Below, piece by piece: positions 1 through 12,731 of a stretch of DNA of 64,000 bases (within the stretch, counting starts at the first letter, position 1; the number at the start of each line of letters is the position of its first letter). Source of the DNA: Lomentospora prolificans (Eukaryota; Ascomycota; Sordariomycetes; Microascales; Microascaceae); the NCBI GenBank assembly GCA_029532625.1, contig JARFXM010000001.1, positions 620,001-684,000 of the forward strand. The letters are read 5' to 3'. The notes under the pieces are model-generated. The model saw nothing but the letters and a program-made list of their open reading frames with translations. It was not told the origin of the DNA and made no database searches. Position numbers and translations under genes: made by a program.

Positions 1-1954
1 CGATCGCTGATCATTATCCCAAGAATCGTTAAATGTTCTGCAGCACTGCACGGAACAGAAAGCGTCGTTTTGGGCACTGCCTTGATATTGCCAAGGCCGT
101 GCTTGTCACAAGGCGTAAACTAATACCTGCATGGGGGATTTCCGACTTTGCCGTATTCAGACTAACCCCCGCCGGCAACACCTTCCGGTGATGTGCTCAG
201 ACCTGCTTTGTCGCATGGGGACTTCAATTTCTATTAACCATAATCCTTCGCCAGCAAGCCAAGCTGGCTAATACGACACAGAGGGCCCGCTGGACCGCTG
301 GCTGCCTGGCTATCTGCCACGCTAGGCCCTGAATAGAACAAAGTCCAAGCACTGAGGCGGCCCTGGAGTGATTATGTCGTTTTCGACACGCCAGCTGGCT
401 GCTCCTGGAGAAGCAACTCTTAAGGAATGGTACTTCGTATGGGTAGCCGACTTACCGTTCTTCGTTTACTTTTCTCGGCATGGAGCCACGGAATTCTCTC
501 GTCTCCGGGAAGTGGCTCCAGTTGGAGCAGGATGGCAAAGCGTTCGAATCTAAGGATACAGAAGACCTTCGGTGTCTCCCAACGGGCTTCCTCATTGCCT
601 GAACCCGGTTGTCAGTGTCTAAACTTCTTATTACCCTAGGGCCACCGCAGCGTCTTTCGAGCAAGCTTCCATTTGATGGTACAAGGCTGGACCGCGCTAG
701 CCCCACTGACCACTGACCCCACTCCGTTAAGGGAGTGCATTGGGGTGAGGAAGGTTCCCGAAGTGGTGACACCAAATCATGACTTGTTCAGCGATACGCC
801 GCTGGCTGGCTTATGTATTACGTTGGTTCGACTTTTGACTGGTCAAGAAAGCCCATCTTTGTCTCGTTTGTATTGTCATGCGGTGGGGTTGGGTTAGGTT
901 GTTCTTTTCCCTTGGGTTACGTACCTTCAAAGTGCCAAGGCCTCAATCTAATCCTGGCCTTTGCTCTCATCATGTTATCGTCGTAGTTGTATCGCTGCTG
1001 TCCATCCTCGAGCAGCTGAGAGGAGATGAGAGGAGAGAGGATCCAACCGGCCAGTTTCACATCAAATGAATATCTTCTCCCTACTTGAAGGTGCCTATGA
1101 TGTGGAGTTAGCGTCGTACAGACAGTGACTTCAATACCCAAGGATCATGGTAGTATGCCGGACCCTGTATTGACTGAAGCTGCGATGTGAATGATTGTTG
1201 AGATGGAAAATCCATTGCAAGGGGAGGGCCTCGGATGTTACGGCAGCCTTCTGCTTGAGAGGGAGCATGAGGATATTCGTTAATCTGTGTGTCGAGGAAG
1301 GAGCCATCAGACGTTGCCCGAGAGCATTTCAAACATGAAGCTGGATTTCCTGTCGAGACTCAATATTACTCATTCAACTTCAAGCTTTGCTCGCCTCTAC
1401 CCAGATCAATTCTGTAACCCATTCATCGCGCGCATTCAGGTCTTCCACTCCAGACTCTTCACCTGCACCGCCAGCTGGCGCTAGAGCAAGCCATTCACCA
1501 ATGTTCTGCGCCATTATCCAACCAATACCAGGAACACTAATTCCCAAATCGTCTGGGATCTGCAGGCGTACAAGAACGGCAGCTGGTGGATCCAGACCAG
1601 CGCTTTTAAGCGAGCGAAGCTTTGCTACCATAGAGCGCACCTCAAGACAAGGGAAAACGAGCAGAAATACGGATAGCTGGCGAGCGTGCATGTGGTGTCC
1701 TCTAATCGTCAGCCCGGCCTGTACTGACCCCAGCCCTGGGGGCCCTGCTTCACGGGAAGCCAAATGCTGGAATCCGTTCAATCTCATTGGCAGTTTGTGG
1801 GAACCCCCCTTTATTATTCCACCAGCCTGGTTCAAATCTCGATTGTCTCCCCTCTACACTGGCTGGCCGAAACTCCCCTCAGCTTCGCCAAACGTGTTAT
1901 TTTCGCTCCACTTTGTCTAAGATCTGCACGCCAGAGGAGCGGATCATCGACAAC
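1..1954. other. Upstream region without a supportable gene
   Basis: No recognisable coding region. Two overlapping open frames of 151-177 codons on opposite strands (about 1380-1920) have no domain or motif I recognise and no convincing start context. At most one could be a decayed gene. The last few hundred bases presumably hold the promoter of the P450 that starts at 1955. Confidence 0.5.
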
Positions 1955-4146
1955 ATGGCTTTCGCCCGCTTTGTAGACTCGTTGGTCGATACGCCTCCCA
2001 TCACACTCGCCATCTATGGCGGCGCCGCCTTGGCTTCCGCCTTCGCGGCTTGGGAAGCTTGGTCCTATTGGCGTCTCAGCCACGTCCCCGGGCCGAAGTC
2101 CATGGCACTGTCAATCTATCCCATGAACAAACTGGCCCTGAGCGGGAAGATGAGTTTTGAGCTGCAGAAGCTCCAAAAGAAATATGGTAAGTGTAGCTGG
2201 CTTGTCACTTTTTTCTAAGCTTCTTTATATGTGAAAAAGGATGGCGTTTCGCAATGTCGAAGCGGGAACCAGAAATCCGATAGCCAGCGGCGGACTCTAA
2301 CCGCTGTGGAGGGCGAACGAACAACTTTGCAACTGACACCAGCTCGCCATATTGCAGGCCCCCTTTTGCGCGTCGGTCCCAACGAAGTTGTTTTCGCCGA
2401 CGCCGAGACTTACCGCAAGCTTTCCGGAGCTCGGTCACTTTTCTTCAAAGGCCCTTGGTATGCGCCATCTGCCGTTCTCCCGGACCAAGACAGCCTCTTT
2501 TCCATGACGGATGAAGAGGAGCGTAAGATCCTACGGACGAAGCTCACCCCGGGAGTAAGTGTTTTCCATTCTTTCGTTTTGCAAGTTTTGCAATCTTGAA
2601 GAGCCGCCGAGATTCCGTGGTGATCGACATTTCCTTTTGCTCTTTCGCTTGCCGCTGGTCTGAGACTCTGACCCGGGAGATTGGTTCGCTTCGGTTGTGG
2701 CGCAATTGGAAAAACTTCCCCTTTCGAGGCGAATGTTTGCTCTCCAACATACCCAGCTGTCCGGTTTGTGCGACGCTCGCATCGTGAGCGATTCGCTCGA
2801 GTTTCCATCCCCACTCGCGGCTTTTGCATGGCTTACATCCCACGCGTTTCAATGTGACCCTACTTGCTGACCGTGAGCTCTACGCGCAGTACTCTGGCCG
2901 CGAAAACGGCGGATTTGAATCCACCATCGACAAGCACGTTACCGAGTTTATCGACCTCATCGAGCGCAAGTATATTTCTACTGCCAAGGATTACCGGCCC
3001 ATTGAATTCGCGCACCGTTGCCAGTTTTTCGCCCTCGATGTTATTAGCGATGTCGGCTTTGGAGATGCTGTCGGATTCCTCAAGAACGACGAGGATATGT
3101 ACAACTACGTCGCGATCAATGACGATTTCTTCCCGGTTCTAGTGATGATGTTGAATATGCCTTGGCTGCCTATGCTGATGAAGAAATGGCCTTTCAACGC
3201 CGCCATGCCCAAGGACGGCGACATGGTCGGCTTTGGCAGGATGATGACGTGAGTTGGGCCATCACTTCGATGGAGATGAACGTATGCTGACTGGCTATAG
3301 CTGGGCTTTGGACGTTGTGGACAAGCGAATTGCGGCCGGTCCTACTGGTTACGACATGATGGCCTCCCACATCCGGCAGGGTCTTACCCGTAAAGAGATC
3401 ATTGCTGAAGTGTTTATGGAAATGTATGCCCCACACGCCTCTCTCCCTGTGTATTTGTATACTAACGGTCGACCTAGGATCGCCGGTTCAGACTCCACTG
3501 CCACAGCCATCCGCATGACAGTTCTTTGCCTCCTCACTAACCCCACGGCCCTCGCCAAGCTCCGCGCTGAAATCGACGCCGGTGTCGCTTCCGGCGCCAT
3601 CACCACCCCTATCATCCGCGATGCCGAAGCCCGTCAACTCCCTTACCTTCAGGCCGTCATCAAGGAGGGCCTTCGAATGTACCCGCCATCTACCGGCCTC
3701 AATTACAAAGAAGTTCCTCGCGGCGGAGCCGAGGTCAACGGCTACTTCCTACCTGCGGGAACCCAGGTCGGCGTCAACACCCTCACAATGATGCGCGACC
3801 CCGAGACGTTTGGCCCTGATGCTGAGGTGTTTAACCCGGACAGGTGGCTAAGCGACGACGAGGAGCATGTTAAGGAAATGAGCAATGTAGTTGAGTTGGC
3901 ATTTGGACACGGCAAGTTCCAGTGCCTGGGGAAGACGATTGCTTATATGGAGCTGAATAAAGCATTCGTCGAGGTGAGTCTTTCCTTGCTTACTCGGACG
4001 TACTAGGAGATACTGACAAGCGGTAGTTATTGCGGAGATTCGATTTCACGATTGTTAATGCCCCGGAGCCCCTAGCATTGAGAGATGCGGCATTCTGGGT
4101 GACGAATAATTTTATGCTTAGGGTCACCCATCGCGCCAAGGTTTAG
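1955..4146 (+). CDS. Cytochrome P450 monooxygenase, pisatin demethylase-like
   Basis: Six exons (1955-2186, 2358-2554, 2890-3248, 3301-3423, 3478-3973, 4027-4146) join in frame to 508 aa, the normal size for a microsomal P450. The N-terminus has a membrane anchor (about residues 15-35) followed by a proline-rich HVPGPKS hinge. The I-helix oxygen-binding motif AGSDST lies at about 306-311, followed by the K-helix ExxR (EGLR), the FNPDRW meander and the haem loop FGHGKFQCLG with ligand Cys453. Overall the sequence resembles the fungal pisatin demethylase/benzoate hydroxylase group, so an ER-bound oxidase of an aromatic or plant-derived substrate is likely; the substrate itself cannot be read. 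Introns 1 and 2 are long for this window (171 and 335 bp); the others are 50-54 bp. No biosynthetic partner genes flank it, so it looks like a stand-alone P450. Confidence 0.9.
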
Positions 4147-4511
4147 AGAGTTGTTTCTGCTTGGTTTCCACGAGGAGAGCCTGGATTCGAATTTGCCACC
4201 TGTTTTCTGTAGGGTTGTACACACACACACATTTATCGCGAGCTCTTGATTCCCCCCTGGTTTAAATGCTGATCACCGTCATGGACGTTCGGCGGGCTGT
4301 TGTGTACCTGCGCCATTGGATGGACTAATGTCGTTACAAGCTTTTGATATGATTGTTGAAATGATATCCTGGGATTCTCTTTTGACTTGTAGCTTTAAAA
4401 GCGCTTATCGTGATCTGTCTGACTAGAAGCACTATGTCGATGTGACGGTATTCGGTGATGATAATCATCTTGGGGTATCATATTTCTTGCTGTTCTGGTT
4501 TGCCTCCGTAG
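4147..4511. other. Convergent intergenic region
   Basis: 3' flanks of the P450 and of the methyltransferase on the other strand. It contains a short (AC)n tract near 4217 and nothing else recognisable. Confidence 0.5.
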
Positions 4512-6099
4512 CTACTTGGCTATCGCACCAACCCTCGTCCTAAGGAAACCTAAAAGACTGTCTAGCAGGAGGTGGTCATGTCCTTCAACCCATCGACACA
4601 CGACTTTCGCATCTTGTCTTCCTGCGACGACTGAGATTTTGAACCCTATCGCGCAGACATCGTCATTTTCATCGGCGCGCGTCTGTATATCAATCCCCTC
4701 CTCTCCCTTTTCGGCGCGCATCTTTTTCCGTCTCCACGCTCGACTCCATACGTTTTGCCTCGCTCTTCCTCGGCCCGAAGTTTCCTTCTCGTCCCATTCC
4801 CACGATATTAGTTCTAAGCTGCTTCCGAGCTCGGCTATACCTTTACCGAGTTTAGTTAGGTCGATTTCTCCAACCTTTCCAACAAAGACGTCGTGGACTA
4901 CGGGATGGGGAAGAACTTTGTGCCATGATGGCTCGTCCATCCCCCGGCAGACCTTGTCCTCGGGCCTCATGGCGCCAAAACTCCAACCGACGGCCCATCT
5001 CCTCGTCTTGCTTCCCTGCACGAATTCCGTAACGGCGTAGTTGTCGATGCGCCTATCTCGTAACATGTCGACCACGACCTCGACGCTCGAGTGCTTGCCG
5101 AGCATGGCGGTATACCACCGGACCTGCTCCTTCAATGTGAGAGATTCCTCGATGATGCGCTTGACGAAGGCTACTTCACCGCCGGCGGTGACCATTTCGG
5201 AGGCGGAGCCTGTGCAGGCTGTGTGGGGTGGCCTGGACTTTTTCTTTGCGAGAGCCTCAAGCTCGGATTGGGAGGTATAGAAGGGGGGATTGGTCATTGT
5301 GAAGGCGAGGGGGAGGTGGGAGGTGGGGATGAGGGGGTCTGTGGCGGTGCGGTGGAGGAGGATGACGCGTTGGGTGAGGGAGTTGGAGGATATGTTTTTG
5401 GAGGCGTAGGAAAGGCTCTTTTCGTCAATGTCTACGCGCGTGTTACTAACGAGTACGAGCAGAGAGGTGCCGAAGACGGAAACGATTACGTACCGGTTGC
5501 GACAAAGGTCCAATTTCGCTGGGCGCAGCCGAGAAGGGGGTACACGCAGCTTGCGCCGGTGCCAATGTCGAGACCCTTGACGGTCTGATCCTGGGGCTTT
5601 TGGTAGGAGGTCGTGTCTAGGAGGTCTTTGAGCCAGAGGATGTAGTTGTGGCGGTTGGGAACCTGGTGTCCGTGAGTGATGGGAGCCGTGAGTGATGTAG
5701 TGCGTGAGATGGACATACTGGAGGGCAGAGTCTGTCCGGGGGAAGCTCAACGGTTAGGCCAAAATCAGCCTTGAGTAGAGTTTTTGTGAGTTGGACTACG
5801 GAGTCGGGATCGTTGAAATCCAGTTGGCCGTTCTTGAGGCTACTGGGCGTCAGCCGACAGTCCGGGTGTCTTTAAGTTATTGAGGGGACGTACACCTTGG
5901 CAAAGTCCGAGTCTTCTCTGGAGAGCTGCCTAAAGTCTGGATCCGACATGTAGAGTGTACGGTAGTAGGTATCCGCTTCGACGCCCGGCTCGCGTGGCTT
6001 TTGCGGGCGGCGGTTAGCTCTGGGAGCTGAGCTCGTCGCATTGGGTCCTGTTGGAGGACCTGTGTCGGAGGAACGCCGGCGCTTGACTCCTGCAGTCAT
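4512..6099 (-). CDS. METTL16-type RNA N6-adenosine methyltransferase
   Basis: Four exons on the minus strand (6099-5894, 5839-5719, 5662-5494, 5431-4512) give 471 aa. An SAM-binding GLDIGTG motif lies at about residues 139-145 and the catalytic NPPF tetrad at about 213-216. It is followed by the family block GGEVAFVKRII and the WYTAMLGK segment, all hallmarks of METTL16 (DUF890), which methylates U6 snRNA and some other RNA hairpins. The N-terminus is basic (KRRRSSD and similar), consistent with RNA binding or nuclear localisation. The first intron fits best with a GTACGT donor at 5893 and TAG acceptor, giving AKVLKNG across the join; a GTGTAC donor two bases upstream with an AAG acceptor would also keep frame. 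The C-terminal part after the catalytic domain is fungus-specific and contains basic and acidic stretches. Confidence 0.88.
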
Positions 6100-6538
6100 C
6101 TGGAGAGACTGGCTGGTACTTATAGACTATTAGGTCCTGATTGTGAGTAGTGGAGACTGTGTGGTGGATGAAGTGTTTGCGTTGATGCGGCTGCTGTGAG
6201 CTTGGGGTGAGATGTGATGAGAGCCATGTTCCGAGCACTGGAGCTTGGAGCTCTGACGTCAAAGCGTGGTGTGTGTGTGGTGTGAATTACTTTAGGACAC
6301 TGTATTGCACACGAGCATCGTCTCTCATCTCAACATCGACACCCTCGAGAGTGTTCAATTCAATCTACCAAAATCTTCCTGGTCTAAGCATGATGCATAT
6401 TCATCTTATATCATCATAATCCTGCATAAAGTAATACATAGAAACGCCCCAAGTATCCCAAGCCAAATGGAAAATGTTGTCTTAACAGCCCACTCCATGC
6501 ATGTGACATAATCTCAACCTAGCTCATCCTCTCAAGTC

Positions 6539-7527
6539 TCACCTTCCCCAGAGCAGAACCCTCCACCTCCAACCCTCCAACGTCTTCAAATCCCTCTCGT
6601 CAACCTCAAATCCTCCATCCTCAACCTTGTTTACCAGCTTCTTGACCCTCCGCGAGAGAGTCTTGGCCACCCTTAGCGCCACTTCGTTCTGGAACACGTA
6701 CAAGGCCGCAAAGACGAAAAAGGCAAACGAGGCAGCGACGCCGCCGCGACCAAGGACGGAAGTACGAATGCGCTCGAGGAGAGTCTTGCTCCGGCGGAAA
6801 GCGTACTCGGTGTCGTTGGAGGCGTGTTCGAGATCGTAGTTGCTCTGGTAGGTCGCATCGGTGGAGGCGTTGGAGGCGATGCTGGAAGAGGGTGCGACGA
6901 GGCGGAGGATGGCTTTGACGGCGGGGAAGAAGGTAGCCCTGGACTAGGTCAATATAACTAAACTTGTCGAGTGAAATGAAACAGAAACGGAGGCCCGCAT
7001 GAGACTGGGACAGGAAACACATACATGGCTCCACCAACAAGCCACCGCCTCCACCGGTGGCTCTCCTTATTCCTGGCAACCTCCCTCAGCTCCAACCTCA
7101 ACCCTTTGAGATCCTTGAGCAACAGGCCCCCCGACGCACGAATCTTGGCGTCGATATCCGAGCTAATGGTGCTTCCCGGCGGCGCGTTCTGCCGCCTCTT
7201 GACCAGTTCCACGAACTCTTTCAACCCGTACTGGCTGTTGCTCCGTGCCGTCACAATGTCATGCGTCGTCGAGAGCATGGGGGTCATGGAGGGCGCGGGA
7301 GCGATAGGGCCAGGGTCGCTGTGCACCCGTTGGGGGCGGAAAGGGTCGGTAGTGTGGTAGCCCGGGCGATCGTCGCGGGGCGGCCGGGGCGATTGCGAGA
7401 ACTGCTCCATGCCGGCAGGGCCGAGCATCTGAGCTTCCGAGGGGGTGTAGGGGGGTTGTTGCGGGAGGTACTGCGTGTCGGGGAGGGCGCCGGACATGGA
7501 GTAGGTGCTTGGGGGTTGGGTAGCCAT
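6539..7527 (-). CDS. Conserved-looking membrane protein of unknown function
   Basis: Two exons (7527-7025 and 6938-6539, intron 86 bp) encode 300 aa. The first 100 residues are Pro/Gln/Ser-rich and probably disordered. A charged helix region (about 100-160) leads into a hydrophobic stretch around WLVGGAMATFFPAV. A second clear membrane segment, AASFAFFVFAALYVF, lies about 60 residues from the end and is followed by a basic tail. This suggests a membrane protein anchored by one or two C-terminal segments, somewhat like tail-anchored trafficking proteins, but I recognise no family. The splice join restores GGA-GCC-ATG and keeps the reading frame. I do not assign a function. Confidence 0.7.
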
Positions 7528-7676
7528 TTTGGATATATTTCAATTTTCTCTCCTGCTGGCTTCTGTTGGAACTCTGGCGGACTGGATTCGGGGGAAGCGG
7601 GGTTCCAGGGCCGAGAGGTGCCGGAGCGGTGAGAGGAGAATGCGTAGTTGATTAATAGATGGTTGTTGCTTGAACC

Positions 7677-7701
7677 AAAAAAAAAAAAAAAAAAAAAAAA
7701 A
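7677..7701. repeat. A25 homopolymer
   Basis: Uninterrupted run of 25 A residues in the upstream region of the membrane protein gene that starts at 7527 on the minus strand (poly-T on that strand). Its length may be unreliable in the assembly. Confidence 0.9.
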
Positions 7702-9995
7702 GATAAGAGGCAATGTCGCTGAAATGGCAAGACTGGAAAAACCAAAGGATGAGGGAAAAAGGAAAGGGAGAGAAGGAACAATTGGAGACGCCAAAAATAA
7801 AGGCCTGACGCATGATGCATTCGACGTCAATTATCTGGGTGGCTGGGAAAAGGGAAAAAGTGGCCCATGGCAAGGCCAGCCAGCATGGAACGGATCGCGG
7901 CGGGCGGGTCCCGAAATGCGTGCCACCTGCAGGACAGCACAGCGAGCAAAACATCACATCACGTCACACCGGGGAGGAAAGCGCCTGGTTTTTGGACTCT
8001 GTTTATTATTCGCTCACCGCTTCGGGTTTGTGGAGACCGTGGGTTGGGGTGTGATGGGCACGGGAGGACGGGGACGTGCAGGCGGGTTGGGTTTGTGGTA
8101 TACGTGCCTGAATATGGCTTGGGAAGGGTTTGACGAAACTGAGCTAGCTGGATGTCCGTTGGAGAGCGCAGTGAGTGGTGGGCGAGTGTTTGATAGAGGA
8201 GGCTCTGTGTGTGTTCTTCGTCTCCGTGGATCTCGAGACGATACAACCCCCAGCAAGCACCCTGCGGCCCCACGGTATTCTCAGCACGCTGGGCGAATAC
8301 GAGCTATAGGCAGGAGCGCTAGGGAATCCTGGATACATAATTGATGGATATAGCCTCGCTGTGGACGGCACGAACTACCGGGGCCCCGCAGGCGGGGGAA
8401 GGAAAAATCATACGGAGCCGGATATGCCTCCGGAGCCGGCACGGGTGGTGTCTCGGGGAACCCGGAGCCAAAGACCTACACTCGGAGCCCCATGGTTGAG
8501 ACGAATAACCTACAAATATCTCTTGCGGGGTTACATCCGAGAAGAGAAAAGAAAAACAAAATCATTGGGAGCAATTCAAGGACCACGCCATTTGTCTGTG
8601 GAGCGGCAACCTCGGAAATTCGGATCGCTTCGGGACGGGGGGGAAGGGAATCCAAACGAATTTGGTGTCTGCCAGCGTCTGTCCTTGATTCAAAGGCCGT
8701 ATTGCTTTCTAGCGGGGCTTGGAGATCGCCTTCGGCCTCGTCCCGTGATGAGCCCCTCGTCTATCGCTGTTGAGGAGGTTCAACGCCCTAAAGGGTGAAG
8801 GCATAGCCAAGTCGACAAAGAAAAGAAGTCCTTCGAGCGCTCTGCTTTGAAAATGATTTGGGTCATCTCCACCCAGTTCAGAAGCAGACTATGATGAGAA
8901 CTATTCTGACCTAAAGGGCCAGCGTTGGTGGACCCTAAGGCGCTGTGCTACAATTTACAATCTTCTAGGTTAGCTTCTGCTTGAGCTGCGAAGAATGATT
9001 TGATCTTGAACTGCCAGCTGCTGGGCTGGCCGTCGCATGCTACGCCAGGCTGGGTGGTGGAACCGGAACCACAGAAAGGCGGTGGGTTATGTTCCTTTAG
9101 TGTACTTCCGAGCGTGATAATGACGGGGCCAGCTTTTTCGTTCGAGAGCATTAGCTATTACCTTGTGCGACTGGCCATCAGTGGGAAACGCTCGCCATCG
9201 GATACATAAGAGAAAGTGTTCGGATTGATCGTTGCCGCAATTCCATCCATTGTCAACGTCTACTTCGTACTCGTCACGTTGAACCAAAAGACGGGTTCAG
9301 GTGACATAGGTCGCCGCCGATTAAACCCGGCTCAGGATCCCAACCCTCTGCTGGCATGTTCAAAACTATTTGATCTGGGGAACTTCAGCCCCAGCCAGGC
9401 TCACTCGGCTCAATCCCACCCCAAGGTTGCACCTTTGATGGCAACATTCCGCCGTCTGACTCTCACCCTGATCCACCGAGTTTCAAAAGAGAGGACAAAA
9501 AAGGGAGCATTCCGGATGTAGCCACAGTAAAACCTCCCGACATGTGTTTCCTCTTGAACACGGGATCTAGGACCTGCTCAATCGATAGCAAGCGGGTCCT
9601 GAACGAAGAATGTCCTACAATGCCTGTTGCCTATGCCCAGTGGGCCCCACAAAAGCGCTGGCAATCCCCAATGGAGGGGAGGCAACCAGATAAAATTGCG
9701 TGGCGCTGCGGCAGATTCGCACCAAATCTTGCCCTGCCTACCACCCCTCATGCCAGGAACGGCGGAGCTGCGTTAGCACGGATGTCACTGTGGGAGGGTG
9801 AGAAGCGAGCGATCGAAGCTCGAGGCACCGAGCTGGCTAGGTTCCCATCATGTCACTGTGCAGCTAGCGAATAGGGTGGAAGGAGGACTTGATCGCGTTA
9901 GCTTTTCCTTCTGCCTGGAAAGAAGCAAGGGATCGAAACCGGGGGAGTGTGGTGCAAGGTGAGAAAGGAGGGAACCGACTCCATGCCTCGTTGAG

Positions 9996-10003
9996 TATAT
10001 ATT
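9996..10003 (+). promoter_or_regulatory. Possible TATA element
   Basis: TATATATT about 160 bp upstream of the ATG at 10161, followed by a pyrimidine-rich stretch. The position is plausible for a core promoter with a long leader, but it rests on the motif alone. Confidence 0.3.
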
Positions 10004-10160
10004 GGGAGGTCAGCCAGCCCTCCTCGATCATCTCTCGAATTTCCAATGTTCTTTCTCACAAACACCAATTGAGAGCAAGAACCCAGCCCATCTTTAACCA
10101 GAGCCCAGAAATCCGTCTTAACCCCCCCGTCGGATACTGCTCAAGAGCACGGCTGCCATT

Positions 10161-12731
10161 ATGGACAACGTCGCAAAGCAGGAATTCAACCTGCGTGACC
10201 TCGACACCAAGTCCGTTACTCTCTTCCCTTCGCGCGCGCAAATCGTCCGCGAAGTCAAGAGCCTCCAACTCACCGTAAGTCCAAAGCCCTTTCTCATTTT
10301 CAAACGCGCCAAGGAAAACATCAAGAAAAAAAAAAGGAAAAAGGAAAATCGGAAAGCATGAATGCACCCGCTTACCCTGTCATCTTAGCCTGGCCTTAAC
10401 GAAGTTACCATCGTAGGCCTGACCCCCACCCTCGATGAAGAGTCCATAAAAGTCGAAGGCACTGGCTCCGCCACCATCTCTGACATCTCCGTCGATCTCG
10501 TCGCCAACCTCGCCTCCTTTGAGGACTTTTACCCCTCTGACGACGATGAGAGCGATTGCAGCATCGACTTTGACTATAGTGCTAAGAAACCTGATTTCGG
10601 CTACGACGACCAGCTCGAAGCGCTAGACGATAGGGAGACCCTACTCAAGGATGAGCTGGAACAAGCCAAGGAGATCGTCGCTAGTGCGGGGAGACGACTC
10701 AAGATTCTCGATGCATACGGCAACTCGCTTGACAAGAAGCGCAACGTCGTCATCCAGGAGGGGCTAGCAACCTACCTCAACGAGCGGGAATCGGTGTTCG
10801 CGGATCACCAAAAGGGGACCTCGGAGATCCGCCGCGTCGAAAAGCAGATTAAGAAGTTGCAAGACGAGAGGCTCAGTGTGTCGAAGCTAGAGACCAAAGC
10901 GAGAAAGCAGTGGGACAAGGACCGAGAGAAGGAGCGCAAGGCCGCCGTGAAAAAGGCCGACAAGCAAAGGGCCAAGCGCATCGACAGGCAGCGCGAAAAG
11001 GAGCGCATCAAGAAGGAGCGCGCAAACTTTTGGCCCAAGTACCACTACACCGTCACCGTCACCCTCGACGCCTCCGCCTACACCCCCCTGTCGTCGCGCC
11101 GCAGCTCCATCTCCAGCGAGGCCGACGTCCAGCTCGTCAAGCAAAAGGACGCTGCCGCCCAGGAAACGGCGGCGGGTGGTGAATCTTCCGGAGGCACCAG
11201 CTGCGACCTCGCCATCTCATACGTCACCTCGTCGGCGTTCTGGGCTCCCAGCTACGACCTCCAGCTTTCGACGACCAATAACACCGCCAACCTCTCCTTC
11301 GAGGCCAAGCTGACGAATGCCACCTCCGAAACCTGGCGCAACGCCAAAATCATCCTCTCCACCTCGCAGACCAGCTTCTCCGGCCTCGAGGACGCGCTGC
11401 CGAGCCTGGTCCCCTGGCACGTCAAGCTCGGCAACAAATCCTCGGGCATCTACGCCAATGACGTCCTCCATAGCCGCGAGGAGCGCGACGAACAGGTCAC
11501 CTGGGAGGTGCAGCGCCATAAGCAGCAAAACATCCAGAAGCCCCGTGCTGAGCTATTCGGCCTCTGGAACGATGCTAAGGGTGGCGAGGCGTTTGGCACA
11601 GTCGCTGCCGCTCCGCCTGCCTCCTTGGTCAAGAATAAGGTCGCCCTGGCGCAACAAGTTCAACTGCAGGCCGCCGAGCAGCAATTACGGAACAATTATG
11701 GCGGCCCTGGGCCGTCTAATAATATCAATCTTGCTTCGTTGGCGCCCGCGGTTCTGAAGAGTAGCGTACCGCGAGCCCAGGCGAAGAAGTCCAGGGCCAG
11801 ACTGGGCTCTTCTTCCTTTGCTGTTTCCGAAGAGGTTAAAGCGCGCAGCGACCGGTTCAGCGGTGGTCTGTTCGGATCGACCGCGGTCGGCGGTTCTGGC
11901 GGTGGTGATGGCGGTGGTGGTGGTGGTGCGGAAAGCGACGCAGAAGAGGAAGACCTCGACGGCGATGACAAGACTATCCTCGAGGCCACACCCGAGCTCG
12001 ACTTCCAGGACTCCGCCATGGAGGAGACGGGCCTGACGACGACCTACGACCTTCCCGGCCTGCGAACCCTCACCCCCCGCAGCCGCGCCTCAAAGCAGCG
12101 CATCGCGCGCGTCAACTTCTCCAACATCGTCTTCAACCACACCGTCGTGGCCAAGTACAAGCCCGTTGCCTACCTCAAGGCCAAGCTCCGCAACACCAGC
12201 AAGCTTACCCTCCTGCGCGGTCCTGCGGGCCTCACCCTCGACGGAAGCTTCATGGGCCGAACGCGCATCCCTCGCTGCAGCTCCGGCGACTCCTTCCACC
12301 TCAGCTTGGGCATCGATCCTGCTATCCGCGTTGTCTATCCCAAGCCCGAGGTTAGGAGGTCCACCACCGGCATGTTCTCCAAGGAGGACAGCTCTATTTA
12401 CACGCGTACCGTGACGCTCACAAACACCAAGGCGGCCGCGGGCAAGGCGGCGACGCTGTACGTCCTCGACCAGGTGCCCATCTCCGAGGATGAACGTCTC
12501 CGCGTCGCCATCCATTCGCCCCGCGGTCTCGTCTCTGGCGGCTCGGCCGTGGCCTCGGGCGTGCCCGGCCGCGAAGGTGCCGATCAAAAGGATTGGGGCA
12601 AGGCCACAGCGCTCCTGAGGAAGGAGAACGAAATCTCGTGGGAGGTCAACCTCAAGGCCGGCAAGTCCGTCAAGCTCACCCTCGAGTACGAGGTGTCTGC
12701 GCCGTCGGGCGAGTTCGTTGTCCAATGCTAG
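10161..12731 (+). CDS. DUF4139/DUF4140 protein (mucoidy inhibitor A-like)
   Basis: Two exons (10161-10274 and 10389-12731) encode 818 aa. The N-terminal part (VTLFPSRAQIVREV, then PGLNEVTIVGL) is the DUF4140 domain. A long highly charged coiled coil follows (about residues 150-290, rich in K/E/R), then DUF4139 with the characteristic SYVTSSAFWAPSYDLQL and ATSETWRNAKIILSTSQ blocks. The C-terminal domain half ends in LTLEYEVSAPSGE. An acidic Gly/Asp-rich linker lies near residues 550-590. The biochemical role of this family is not established; the bacterial name comes from a mucoidy phenotype. The oddity is the 3' end: after TAG at 12729-12731 the same frame stays open for 76 further codons to TGA at 12960-12962, with a coding-like composition. 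Confidence 0.88.

Larger units (their letters stand above)
7528..10160. other. Long intergenic region, 2.6 kb
   Basis: No supportable gene. Several open frames on both strands (for example 7670-8344 and 8361-8798) lack motifs and codon bias; one begins in the poly-A run at 7677-7701. The right end should contain the promoter of the gene at 10161. Confidence 0.5.

Noticed and set aside
542..550. tRNA B-box-like GTTCGAATC with an A-box-like TGGCTCCAG upstream
   Set aside because: The T-stem does not pair and no acceptor stem can be drawn.
1380..1920. Two overlapping open frames on opposite strands (151 and 177 codons)
   Set aside because: No domain, signal peptide or coding-type codon bias; they overlap each other and neither has a convincing start.
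7670..8344. 224-codon plus-strand frame
   Set aside because: Begins in a poly-A tract (Lys run), has no recognised motif, and several frames overlap it.
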